From Epilithonimonas xixisoli (lineage in GTDB: Bacteria > Bacteroidota > Bacteroidia > Flavobacteriales > Weeksellaceae), in NCBI RefSeq assembly GCF_004365655.1, contig NZ_SOEO01000001.1, positions 1,364,001-1,428,000 of the forward strand: 64,000 bases of DNA, given 5' to 3'. Of the stretch, positions 16,973 through 24,622 are shown piece after piece (the stretch's first letter is position 1; the number at the start of each line of letters is the position of its first letter). The translations under genes and the position numbers were made by a program. The notes beneath the pieces are model-generated. The model saw only the letters and a list, made by a program, of their open reading frames with translations. It was not told where the DNA came from and did no database searches.

Positions 16973-17022
16973 GATTCGTATGTAGCAATATCAAAACCTC
17001 GTCCTATTGACGGGGTTTTTTG
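16965..17022 (+). promoter_or_regulatory. tyrA attenuator: antiterminator arm and intrinsic terminator
   Basis: Terminator: AAAACCTCGTC (16993-17003), loop CTATT, GACGGGGTTTT (17009-17019), then Ts. Alternative pairing: AGGATTAGG (16965-16973) pairs with CCTCGTCCT (16997-17005) over 9 positions with one wobble and one mismatch, which would block the terminator. The leader peptide's stop codon (16970-16972) lies inside this arm. A ribosome reaching the stop would cover the arm and allow termination, while a ribosome stalled at the Tyr codons would leave it free. Confidence 0.75.
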
Positions 17023-17102
17023 TTTTAAATTATTAATGAAAAAATATTGTAAATGAAACGCTTTGCGTTCCATCTGACATAATAAAAAATAAGTATTTAC
17101 AG

Positions 17103-17948
17103 ATGAAAATAGGAATTATTGGAACCGGATTGATTGGCGGCTCCATCGCATTGAAACTGAAAGAAAAAAACTTCACCAATTTCGTTTATGGAATCGACCA
17201 AAATGAAGAAAATCTAAACACAGCTCTCGAACTAAATATCATTGATGAAAAAGCAGATTTGGAAAGTGGCGTCAAGAATTCCGATTTGATTATCATTGCC
17301 ATTCCCGTGGATTCGGCGAGGAAAGTTTTGCCTTCGGTTTTGGATTTAATTAATGAAAATCAAACCGTAATGGACGTTGGTTCTACAAAATCCGGAATCA
17401 TAGAATCGATTAAAAATCATCCGAATAGAAAACGTTTCGTTGCATTCCATCCAATGTGGGGAACGGAAAACTCTGGTCCGAAATCCGCCACCAAAGACAG
17501 TTTTGCGGGAAAAGCAGCCGTGATTTGCAACCGAGAAGATTCAGATTCTGATGCTTTGGCAATTGTTGAAAAAGTGATTGAAAATCTGGAAATGCATCCA
17601 ATTTATATGAATGCCGATTCGCACGACGTTCACACAGCTTACATTTCTCATATTTCTCATATTACTTCTTACGCTTTGGCGAATACGGTTTTGGAAAAGG
17701 AACGTGAGGAAGACACTATTTTTCAGTTGGCGAGTTCTGGTTTTTCCAGCACAGTTCGTTTGGCAAAATCGCATCCGGAAATGTGGGTTCCGATCTTCCG
17801 CCAAAACAAAGAAAATGTTTTAGACGTTTTGAATGAACATATTACGCAACTTAGAAAATTCAAATCTGCCTTGGAAAAGGAGAATTTTGAATATTTGGAA
17901 GAGTTGATTACAAATGCGAATAAGATTCGTGGGATTTTGGATAAGTAA
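17103..17948 (+). CDS. tyrA: Prephenate dehydrogenase
   Basis: 281-aa NAD-dependent oxidative decarboxylase that turns prephenate into 4-hydroxyphenylpyruvate, the step before tyrosine. Rossmann motif GTGLIGGS at residues 7-14, DVGSTKSGI at about 91-99, and the substrate-binding HPMWGTENSGP with His116. No chorismate mutase domain and no ACT domain, so feedback control must come from elsewhere. It is preceded by the Tyr-codon attenuator. A small hairpin (AACGC TTT GCGTT, 17056-17068) lies between attenuator and start codon. Not obviously in an operon, since the next gene is convergent. Confidence 0.95.
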   Translation: MKIGIIGTGLIGGSIALKLKEKNFTNFVYGIDQNEENLNTALELNIIDEKADLESGVKNSDLIIIAIPVDSARKVLPSVLDLINENQTVMDVGSTKSGIIESIKNHPNRKRFVAFHPMWGTENSGPKSATKDSFAGKAAVICNREDSDSDALAIVEKVIENLEMHPIYMNADSHDVHTAYISHISHITSYALANTVLEKEREEDTIFQLASSGFSSTVRLAKSHPEMWVPIFRQNKENVLDVLNEHITQLRKFKSALEKENFEYLEELITNANKIRGILDK

Positions 17949-17951
17949 AAT

Positions 17952-18456
17952 CTAATCGAGAATCTTCTTCGTCTTTGGTTTAATTACAATTTCAGGACTA
18001 AGATTAGGAAAATATTTAAGCATCACTTCTTTCGACTTTCCAGAAGTGTCAATAAATTTCCAGTTCTTACCATCATCTTTTGAAATCCCAATCATCGTAT
18101 AGCCACCAAGAATCTTTCCTTTGGGTGCTTTCATAAGAATTTCTTGTCGAATAGTTACTTGTGTCTCTTTTCCTACTTTAAAAAAGCTGGAAGGTTCTTT
18201 ATATGTAATATCTAAAATACTAAAACCATCATTTTCCATTTTTTTTAATTGTACGGTTGTCATTTGAATCATTTTATCTTGACCCCCCAAACATTTTAAT
18301 GACTTCTGGATGTGTGAAACCTAAAACCTCTTTATATTTTTTTTCAAGAGAATATTTTCTAAGTAACTGTAACTGATTGTTTAGATTTGCATTAGTTGTT
18401 TGGGAATATGATAAATTAAAAATTGTAATTAAAATTAATATGGCTACTTTTTTCAT
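17952..18456 (-). pseudogene. Frameshifted gene for a small secreted protein
   Basis: Two overlapping frames make one protein. The 5' part (18274-18456) encodes a signal peptide (MKKVAILILITIFNLSYSQ) and about 40 residues to HPEVIKMFGG. The rest (17952-18290, other frame) resumes QDKMIQMTTVQLKKMENDG and runs to KPKTKKILD. The switch is at a run of six C (six G on the coding strand, 18283-18288); five would restore an intact frame of about 167 aa. It is either a recent inactivating insertion, a phase-variable tract or a sequencing error. Function of the intact protein is unknown. Confidence 0.75.
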
Positions 18457-18465
18457 AAAATATTA

Positions 18466-18969
18466 TCACTTATCAAATTCATTCGGATGCAATTTCTTGA
18501 TCTCATCCACAGTTCCGAGAACTTTATCTTTCAATGAGTTTTGGTAAATTTCTAATTTTTGAGACACTTCGGAATCAGAAGTTCCAATAATCTTTGCAGC
18601 GAGAATTCCGGCATTTGTCGCACCATTCAAAGCAACTGTCGCAACGGGAATTCCGGATGGCATTTGCAAAATCGATAAAACAGAATCCCAACCATCGATG
18701 GAATTTGAAGATAAAATTGGAACGCCAATCACAGGTAAAGTGGTGCAACTGGCAACCATTCCTGGAAGATGTGCAGCACCGCCAGCTCCCGCGATAATGA
18801 CTTTCAAACCTCTTTCCTTCGCAGTTTTAGCATAATCAAACATTCTCTCAGGCGTTCTGTGTGCAGACACTACTGTCAATTCGTAAGGGATTTGCAAAGT
18901 TTTTAGAAAATCTGCGGCTTGTTGCATTATTGGCAAATCGCTTTGGCTTCCCATTATTATTCCGACCAT
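18466..18969 (-). CDS. purE: N5-carboxyaminoimidazole ribonucleotide mutase
   Basis: 167-aa class I PurE, which moves the carboxylate of N5-CAIR to give CAIR in purine synthesis. GSQSD at 7-11, SAHRTPERM at about 35-43, the glycine-rich AGAGGAAHLPGM, and LPVIGVPI/SGIPVATVALNGATNAGILAA define the active site and octamer core. Its substrate comes from PurK, encoded about 4 kb away at 22824-23936 on the same strand but not in the same operon. The upstream gap is shared with the divergent EamA transporter gene. Confidence 0.97.
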   Translation of the reverse strand: MVGIIMGSQSDLPIMQQAADFLKTLQIPYELTVVSAHRTPERMFDYAKTAKERGLKVIIAGAGGAAHLPGMVASCTTLPVIGVPILSSNSIDGWDSVLSILQMPSGIPVATVALNGATNAGILAAKIIGTSDSEVSQKLEIYQNSLKDKVLGTVDEIKKLHPNEFDK

Positions 18970-19007
18970 TTTTCAAATTTTTATTAGATGTTCAAAGATA
19001 AAGATTT

Positions 19008-19961
19008 ATGCGCAAAACCGAAGTTTTTGAAATATCTTTGTCGCTTATATTTTCAGCTTTGAATTCCAGAACCATTATCGCTATCTGCATTGTCGCCATC
19101 GTTTGGGGGACTACTTTTCTTGGTATAAAAATCGGGGTAGAAACTGTACCTCCTTGGTTTGTGGCGGGACTTCGACAGTTCTTGGCATCCTTGATTCTTT
19201 TGCCTATTTTGCTTTTCAAAAAAGAATTGAGATGGATTGGCTGGAAAAATTTCAGAATCCAAATCACACTTTCTTCGCTAATGTTGATCGGCGCCAATGG
19301 ACTGACAACGGTTGCAGAGAAAGAATTGACGAGCAGTTTGACTTCACTCATCAGCGCACTTTCTCCGGTTTTCATTTTCATTGCAAGTATGATTATCGGG
19401 ATGGAAAAATTCACTTTCCGTACGATGATTGGGCTTTTGATGGGTTTTTCTGGCGTAATATTTATCTTCTGGGACGGCTTCAATGATTTGATGAATCCGG
19501 GATACAGAATGGGATTGTTGATTCTGATTATTGCATTGATGTGTTGGGGCTTGGGAACGATTTACACCAAAAAACTGAACCTCCAAAATCAAAATCTTTT
19601 TCTTAATTTGTTTTATCAGTTTGCTTTTGCAGGAATTGTACAATTGATTTTCGCATTCTCATTTTCAGATGCGATTGATGTTTCCACTTGGTCTGCGAAA
19701 AGTATTTCTGCGATCATCTATTTGGGAATATTTGGTTCTGTATTGGCGTTCTATGCTTATAATTATTTACTCAAAACATTACTTCCCACGCAGGTTTCGA
19801 TTCTTTCTTATGTCAATACGATTATCAGTATTTTTCTAAGTTGGCTAATTTTGGGAGAAGAGATTTCCGAAAAATTTCTCATTGCAACTCTTTTGATTAT
19901 AAGCGGCGTTTTTATCATTAATTACAAACCTGGAATGATAAAATTTCGCAGAAAGGAATAA
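19008..19961 (+). CDS. EamA/DMT-superfamily transporter
   Basis: 317 aa with about ten hydrophobic helices arranged as two EamA repeats (first repeat begins IIAICIVAIVWGTTFLGIKIGVETVPPW, second at GLLILIIALMCWGLGTIY). Members export amino acids or other metabolites across the inner membrane; the substrate cannot be predicted. The conserved P-F/W-x-R element is seen as PPWFVAGLRQ. A start about 20 codons downstream would remove a hydrophilic N-terminus and is possible. Divergent from purE with 38 bp between starts. Confidence 0.9.
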   Translation: MRKTEVFEISLSLIFSALNSRTIIAICIVAIVWGTTFLGIKIGVETVPPWFVAGLRQFLASLILLPILLFKKELRWIGWKNFRIQITLSSLMLIGANGLTTVAEKELTSSLTSLISALSPVFIFIASMIIGMEKFTFRTMIGLLMGFSGVIFIFWDGFNDLMNPGYRMGLLILIIALMCWGLGTIYTKKLNLQNQNLFLNLFYQFAFAGIVQLIFAFSFSDAIDVSTWSAKSISAIIYLGIFGSVLAFYAYNYLLKTLLPTQVSILSYVNTIISIFLSWLILGEEISEKFLIATLLIISGVFIINYKPGMIKFRRKE

Positions 19962-20038
19962 TAATTGATTGGTGAGTCAATTAATTTTTTAATTTTAATT
20001 TCAATTAAAAACATAAACAATAATTAATTTTTAAACCA

Positions 20039-20539
20039 ATGAAAAAAATTTTGATCGTAGCTTCCGCAGCTACATTTCTATTCGCAACATCTTGCAAGAA
20101 AAATGAAACCACTGTAACGACAGACGGACAAGACACGCTAAGTGTCGTAGAAACTACAGAAACAACAACTTTGGCAAACGACGAGGCAAAAGCAAAAGTA
20201 GATAAAGCACAAGCAGATTTGGACGCCGCCATCCAGAAAGGAGATAAGGAAGCAGAAGCGGCTGCGAGACAAGCTTTAGCTGATGCAAATCTAGCTTGGG
20301 AGAAAACAAAAACGGCTGTGAATGATGTAGCGCAAGATGTAAAACAAGGCGTGGACAACACGGTTGACAAAGCAAAAGTAGCGACAGAAAATGCAAAGCA
20401 GGATATGAAAGAAACCGCGAAAGATACCAAAGAAGCGATTAACAAAGCCGGACAAGACGCAAAAGATGCGACGAAAAAAGCCACTGAAGACACCAAAGAA
20501 GCTTACAACAATACACTTGACAAATTGAAAGCTAAATAA
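20039..20539 (+). CDS. LEA-like Ala/Lys-rich lipoprotein
   Basis: 166 aa with a lipoprotein signal (MKKILIVASAATFLFATSC, Cys19). The mature region is almost free of aromatics and built of Ala/Lys/Asp/Glu/Thr helical stretches (DEAKAKVDKAQADLDAAIQ, then DKAKVATENAKQDMKETAKD and KEAINKAGQDAKDATKKATED) with an approximate 11-residue period, as in group 3 LEA proteins and similar stress-protective bacterial lipoproteins. Such sequences are disordered in water and form amphipathic helices on drying or at membranes. A protective envelope role is inferred. Own terminator downstream. Confidence 0.85.
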   Translation: MKKILIVASAATFLFATSCKKNETTVTTDGQDTLSVVETTETTTLANDEAKAKVDKAQADLDAAIQKGDKEAEAAARQALADANLAWEKTKTAVNDVAQDVKQGVDNTVDKAKVATENAKQDMKETAKDTKEAINKAGQDAKDATKKATEDTKEAYNNTLDKLKAK

Positions 20540-20561
20540 TTTCCAATCTAACGATACAAAG

Positions 20562-20588
20562 AAAGCAAGGTTTTGGACCTTGCTTTTT
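20562..20588 (+). terminator. Terminator of the LEA-like lipoprotein gene
   Basis: AAAGCAAGGT and ACCTTGCTTT form a 10-bp stem with a TTTGG loop, followed by a T-run. Confidence 0.87.
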
Positions 20589-20646
20589 GTTTTTATACGA
20601 TGCGTCTCACTATCGTCTAATGTGAAATAATTTCTCGGACTCAGTA

Positions 20647-21294
20647 TCACATTTTTTCCGGTGGCGTTGCTGTTCCTTCTCCAGAAGTATTGGCATTCAT
20701 ATTATGGATGATTGTGGGATTCACCATTGTCAACATATCTCTTTTATAAACAATGATGTTAAGCCTGATCTCAATATTCTTTTGGGTTTGTTCTGCTGGA
20801 ACGGTAAAAACACGATTGTGATTAGGCAAAAATGTGAGTCTCCAAGTTCCATTTTGCACAAAAGCTCTGGCAGAATACATTGGAATATTGTTGTTGTTTC
20901 CCGTGACATAAACATTCGAACTATCGCCTCCTCCACGGATGATGTAACCACCAATTGTCAGATAATAAGCAGAAGATGAAATTCCTGTGTCATAATTTGT
21001 AAGTCCCGAGAAATTAACTCTTGTAAAAGCGTAAGTCACACTATTAATAGCACTGTAACTCGCAGTTTCTGGAACATATCTTTTGAGAACATTGTTGCTG
21101 TTGTCTTTTACCATCAGATAAGAATTGATAGAAGATCCTAGATATACACCTGGATTTTCGAGATAAAGATTTTTAGAAAGTTTCATATTCCCATTGATAT
21201 CCAAAGTCTCCACAGGATTTGATTTCCCTATGCCTACTTGTGAAAACGCAAGCCCAAAAAAAAGAATTGTAATGGCTGATATAATTTTGTTCAT
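20647..21294 (-). CDS. Secreted protein, VGIG...DING paralogue 1
   Basis: 215 aa. Signal peptide IISAITILFFGLAFSQ, then the mature start QVGIGKSNPVETLDINGNMKLS. This VGIG(x)nP-(T)LD(V/I)NG opening also occurs in tail-fibre-like and autotransporter-like flavobacterial proteins. The rest is beta-rich and ends TPPEKM. Third of three adjacent leftward genes that share the opening and overall design. No catalytic motif. Possibly a surface or extracellular structural protein; function unknown. Confidence 0.8.
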   Translation of the reverse strand: MNKIISAITILFFGLAFSQVGIGKSNPVETLDINGNMKLSKNLYLENPGVYLGSSINSYLMVKDNSNNVLKRYVPETASYSAINSVTYAFTRVNFSGLTNYDTGISSSAYYLTIGGYIIRGGGDSSNVYVTGNNNNIPMYSARAFVQNGTWRLTFLPNHNRVFTVPAEQTQKNIEIRLNIIVYKRDMLTMVNPTIIHNMNANTSGEGTATPPEKM

Positions 21295-21318
21295 TGTAAT
21301 TTTGTGTTTTGTTAAATA

Positions 21319-21963
21319 TTAAATGCCACTTGGCGCAACTCCCGCATCACCAATGACGTCACCTCGTAGATTATAAGTCGTCACAGATTGATTCAAAACC
21401 TTGAAAAATCTTTTCGATAAGAGAATGACATCAAAATTGTAGGTGTAGCGACCACTGGTGTATTGTGTATTCAGGGTTGGATATCCGATATTAATTCTCC
21501 AAGTCCCATCCGACTCAAATGCGCGGATTACAAAATGACCTTTTACATCGCTGGTAGAATACACACCATTGTTGGGTTGAGAACTGTTTGTTGAGCTGGG
21601 AATAGCTTCAAAATTGGTAATGGCAACCATATATTTCTCAGAGGAAATCTGAAGATCAAGATTGTTCAAATCATCTCTATAAATATTATTAATAGAATAT
21701 GGCTGGATAATAATTGGAGTGTAAAGCGTTTCAACTTTCATCACTTTCCCATTCACAACGCTGGATTGAGGATCTACGGCAATCACATCAAAACCATTTG
21801 GATTTGCAGTGTAAGTATTGGGATCTAAATAAACAGAAGTCCCAATGGCAACACTTCCGTTCACATCAAATTTTTCGGTAGGCGAAGTGGTTCTAATTCC
21901 CACATTTTGTGAGAAAAGAAATCCTGATACCATTGGCAAAAGGATATTAAAATAATTTTTCAT
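21319..21963 (-). CDS. Secreted protein, VGIR...DVNG paralogue 2
   Basis: 214 aa. Signal peptide with cleavage at FSQ, then NVGIRTTSPTEKFDVNGSVAIG. The C-terminal half resembles its neighbours: YMVAITNFEAIP, then a Gly/Asn loop and FESDGTWRINIGYPTLN, comparable with FVQNGTWRLTFLPN in paralogue 1 and TNGTWTFVCAIYP in paralogue 3. Gaps to its neighbours are 24 and 8 bp, so all three genes are probably one operon. Function unknown. Confidence 0.8.
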   Translation of the reverse strand: MKNYFNILLPMVSGFLFSQNVGIRTTSPTEKFDVNGSVAIGTSVYLDPNTYTANPNGFDVIAVDPQSSVVNGKVMKVETLYTPIIIQPYSINNIYRDDLNNLDLQISSEKYMVAITNFEAIPSSTNSSQPNNGVYSTSDVKGHFVIRAFESDGTWRINIGYPTLNTQYTSGRYTYNFDVILLSKRFFKVLNQSVTTYNLRGDVIGDAGVAPSGI

Positions 21964-21971
21964 CTGTGTTT

Positions 21972-22583
21972 TTATGGATTTAAAATAGGTGTAGTCTCTG
22001 TCCCGGAAGAAGTATTTCCAAGACTTTTGGTTCTTTCTCCAAAAATCTTAACATAGGTCTTCGGATAGATGGCGCAGACAAAAGTCCAGGTTCCATTGGT
22101 TTCAGAAGACATTCCGGAATAATCTGCATACAGATTCCAAAAGCCTCCGATATTCCGAACCCCGAAAGATGGCATTGCTAAGATTCCGGACGTTCCCAAT
22201 GTAAGATCTCTGTCAAAATAGGCTGACAAAATCACGACTGCAAAGTCTGATGTATTGATTCTGGTATTGAACTGTTCTACCCAATCTCCGCCAACATTGG
22301 TAAGCTTGTAAGTCGCAATGGTTGCAATTCCCGGACTGCCGGAAACTCTCGGATCTATCTTTTTGATACTATTATCTGCAGTACTTTGGGTAAGGAGCAG
22401 ATATCTGTCCTTCTCTTCCAGACCAATCTGATCTACAGTGCCTGCAATGATGTTGTTGGATTTGAAACTGCCATTGACATCAACGTCAGTTCTCGGAGTC
22501 GCGGTATTAATACCCATACCTACTTGTGCACTCGTGGTGATATAAAAAAATGCAGCAAGAGATAAATAAATTTTGTCTCTCAT
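21972..22583 (-). CDS. Secreted protein, VGMG...DVNG paralogue 3 (first gene of trio)
   Basis: 203 aa from the ATG at 22583 (MRDKIYLSLAAFFYITTSAQ, a good signal peptide). An upstream in-frame start would add a hydrophobic and basic stretch that fits no signal and would overlap the promoter-like TACCTTTG, so I reject it. The mature start is QVGMGINTATPRTDVDVNG. It shares the GTWxF strand near the C-terminus with the next two genes. Likely first gene of a three-gene operon of related surface proteins. Confidence 0.8.
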   Translation of the reverse strand: MRDKIYLSLAAFFYITTSAQVGMGINTATPRTDVDVNGSFKSNNIIAGTVDQIGLEEKDRYLLLTQSTADNSIKKIDPRVSGSPGIATIATYKLTNVGGDWVEQFNTRINTSDFAVVILSAYFDRDLTLGTSGILAMPSFGVRNIGGFWNLYADYSGMSSETNGTWTFVCAIYPKTYVKIFGERTKSLGNTSSGTETTPILNP

Positions 22584-22598
22584 CAATTTGTGTTTGTG

Positions 22599-22606
22599 CA
22601 AAGGTA
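22599..22606 (-). promoter_or_regulatory. -7 box upstream of the paralogue trio
   Basis: Read leftward the sequence is TACCTTTG, a full match to TAnnTTTG, 15 bp before the start at 22583. A -33 element at the usual distance is not clear. Confidence 0.4.
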
Positions 22607-22823
22607 TAGATTTTACAAACACAAATAATAAAACTTTGATATGTTTTACATAAAAACAAACTAACAATCAATTAGTTATGACAAAATAAGAATTATAATA
22701 ATTCAACAATAAAATAATATTATTGAATAATACTTAAAATATTCTTTCAATAAGATAATATTTTAAAATAATAAATAATTTAATTTAAATTTTTAAAACA
22801 TCAGAAATAGTACTAAAACTATT

Positions 22824-23936
22824 CTAATTCGTAATCACTTTCACCAAAGATTTAATGTAAACCAATTTTTCCATCAATTCCTCTCTAGAATCCGCCAAAA
22901 CATTGATATGTCCCATTTTTCTACCAGGTTTTGTTTCGGTTTTTCCATAGAGATGAACGTAGGTTTTTGGTAATTTCAAGACTTCCTCCAAACCTTCGTA
23001 TTTTACTTTTCCTGAGTGATTTTCTTCACCAACCAAATTCAACATTCCCGAAAATCCGAAAGCGTCTGTATCAGCCAAAGGTAGATTTGTCACCACTCTG
23101 TAAAATTGCTCGAACTGCGAATTGGCGTTGCCTTCTTGCGATTGATGTCCAGAATTATGAAGTCTTGGCGCAGTCTCATTGACCCAGATTTTTCCATTTT
23201 TATCAAGAAACAATTCGATGGCAAAAAGTCCAGCGGAATCTGCAGAATTGATAAATTGTTTCGCGATAATGTCAATCTGATTTTGAGTTTCCTCCGAAAC
23301 ATCAGCCGGACAAATATTAAAATCGAGAAGATTCAGTTTTGGGTCTGCAACCATTTCTGTCACAGGGAAAGTTTTGATTTCTCCGTTTTCGTTTTTAGCG
23401 ACAATTACTGATAATTCCTTATCAATATCCACCAAATCTTCCAACACAGATTCCTGCGTCCAGAGATTTCTCCAATCTTGCGTTGTTCGGATGAGCTGAA
23501 CGCCTTTTCCATCGTAACCGCCTGTATTTAGCTTTTGAACAAAAGGCAATTGGATTTTGATTTCTTCCTCACTTCCGTCCATAATTTCAAATTCTGGAGA
23601 CGGAATTCTGTTTTCCTCATAGAATTTTTTCTGAAGAATTTTTTGCTGAATGATCTTAATGATATTTGAATTCGGAACCACTTTCACACCTAGATTTTCC
23701 AACTCTTCCAACGCATCTGCATTCACGTGTTCGATTTCAATCGTCACCACATCTTTGTCTCTTCCGAATTCCAAAACATCGTCATAATTATTAAAATCAC
23801 CTCTCGTATAATGTGAAATATTTGCACAAGAACATTCTGGATTTGGATCTAGAACATAGAATTCATCATCATACTTCAATGCTTCCTGAATGAACATTCT
23901 ACCAAGTTGTCCACCTCCTAAAATTCCGATTTTCAT
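22824..23936 (-). CDS. purK: N5-carboxyaminoimidazole ribonucleotide synthase
   Basis: 370-aa ATP-grasp enzyme that carboxylates AIR to N5-CAIR with ATP and bicarbonate, feeding PurE. N-terminal GILGGGQLGRM (4-14), the ATP-grasp core with KLNTGGYDGKGVQ, and the metal/ATP site VNETAPRLHNSGHQS are all present. Length is normal. Start ATG at 23936, with a heptamer array (23961-23988) just upstream. Its partner purE is about 4 kb away. Confidence 0.97.
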   Translation of the reverse strand: MKIGILGGGQLGRMFIQEALKYDDEFYVLDPNPECSCANISHYTRGDFNNYDDVLEFGRDKDVVTIEIEHVNADALEELENLGVKVVPNSNIIKIIQQKILQKKFYEENRIPSPEFEIMDGSEEEIKIQLPFVQKLNTGGYDGKGVQLIRTTQDWRNLWTQESVLEDLVDIDKELSVIVAKNENGEIKTFPVTEMVADPKLNLLDFNICPADVSEETQNQIDIIAKQFINSADSAGLFAIELFLDKNGKIWVNETAPRLHNSGHQSQEGNANSQFEQFYRVVTNLPLADTDAFGFSGMLNLVGEENHSGKVKYEGLEEVLKLPKTYVHLYGKTETKPGRKMGHINVLADSREELMEKLVYIKSLVKVITN

Positions 23937-23960
23937 TTTCTTTCTTTTTTAGATTTTTAA

Positions 23961-23988
23961 AATCAAGAACCTAGATTCAAGATTTTTT
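23961..23988. repeat. Heptamer-periodic array upstream of purK
   Basis: Four 7-bp units in phase (AATCAAG, AACCTAG, ATTCAAG, ATTTTTT), beginning 25 bp upstream of the purK start. A similar but slipped unit precedes them. Confidence 0.5.
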
Positions 23989-24000
23989 GATTTATAAAAT

Positions 24001-24440
24001 TTACTTTTTACAATTATCCTTTCGTCTAGTATCGATGATGTATTGGATTTTCCACTCGTTATTAGATTTTATCAATTGAAAAGAATTGACACCACAATGT
24101 GAGAATTTCCCTTGATAATAAAACTCATAAGGCGTCCAGACCGAAGCCAGATTCCATCAATCAAAATATTCGAAAATGTGATTTTCTCTTCCAAACTTCC
24201 TTTTTCCGCTTTGGAAATACTCACAGCAAAATCTTTGATATTTTCACTTTTGACTTCTCCATTTTTCGTGATGGTCTGCAAAATGGCACTTTTCGAAAAA
24301 GCCTTGGAAATCTTACTGGAATCCGACGTTTTCATCCCATCAAACAAACCATTAATTGAAGCTTTGATCAATGCCTCTTCCGAAGTCTGCGAAAAACCCA
24401 AAATAGGGAGAAGACTCAATAATAAAATTCCGATTTTCAT
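24001..24440 (-). pseudogene. Frameshifted NTF2/SnoaL-like secreted protein
   Basis: The ORF from 24440 encodes a signal peptide (MKIGILLLSLLPILGFSQ) and a lumazine-binding/NTF2-like fold (EEALIKASINGLFDGMKTSD, then KITFSNILIDG), but after ILIDG the frame yields nonsense and stops at 24072. One extra A at about 24153 would restore NLASVWTPYEFYYQGKFSHC and continue to NEWKIQYIIDTRRK, stopping at 24001. That tail is exactly what this family has. The gene is therefore broken by a 1-bp deletion, or the sequence has an error. Intact length would be about 146 aa. Confidence 0.8.
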
Positions 24441-24610
24441 CTGTCAATATTTAATTACAAAAATAGAGATTTTTCGCGGGTGTTATTGTTTTAAATTTGG
24501 ATAAAATTAAATCTAAACTTGCTCATTTCCTATAAGTTTGGTAGAAATTATAGGAATCAAAAACATTCAAATTTCTTTATTTTAAAGGACTAAATTCCTG
24601 TTAAAGGTTC

Positions 24611-24618
24611 TATATTTG
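24611..24618 (+). promoter_or_regulatory. -7 box of the TauE/SafE gene
   Basis: TATATTTG, a full TAnnTTTG match, 4 bp before the ATG at 24623, implying a near-leaderless mRNA. A 9-bp inverted repeat (TTCCTATAA...TTATAGGAA, 24528-24557) lies upstream and could be an operator. Confidence 0.4.
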
Positions 24619-24622
24619 CGAT

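Noticed and set aside
20005-20496. 163-codon minus-strand ORF rich in Ser, Ala and Phe
   Set aside because: Reverse reading of the Ala/Lys repeat gene at 20039; composition artefact.
22584-22667. Upstream start of the paralogue 3 gene
   Set aside because: Adds residues before a good signal peptide and overlaps the predicted promoter.
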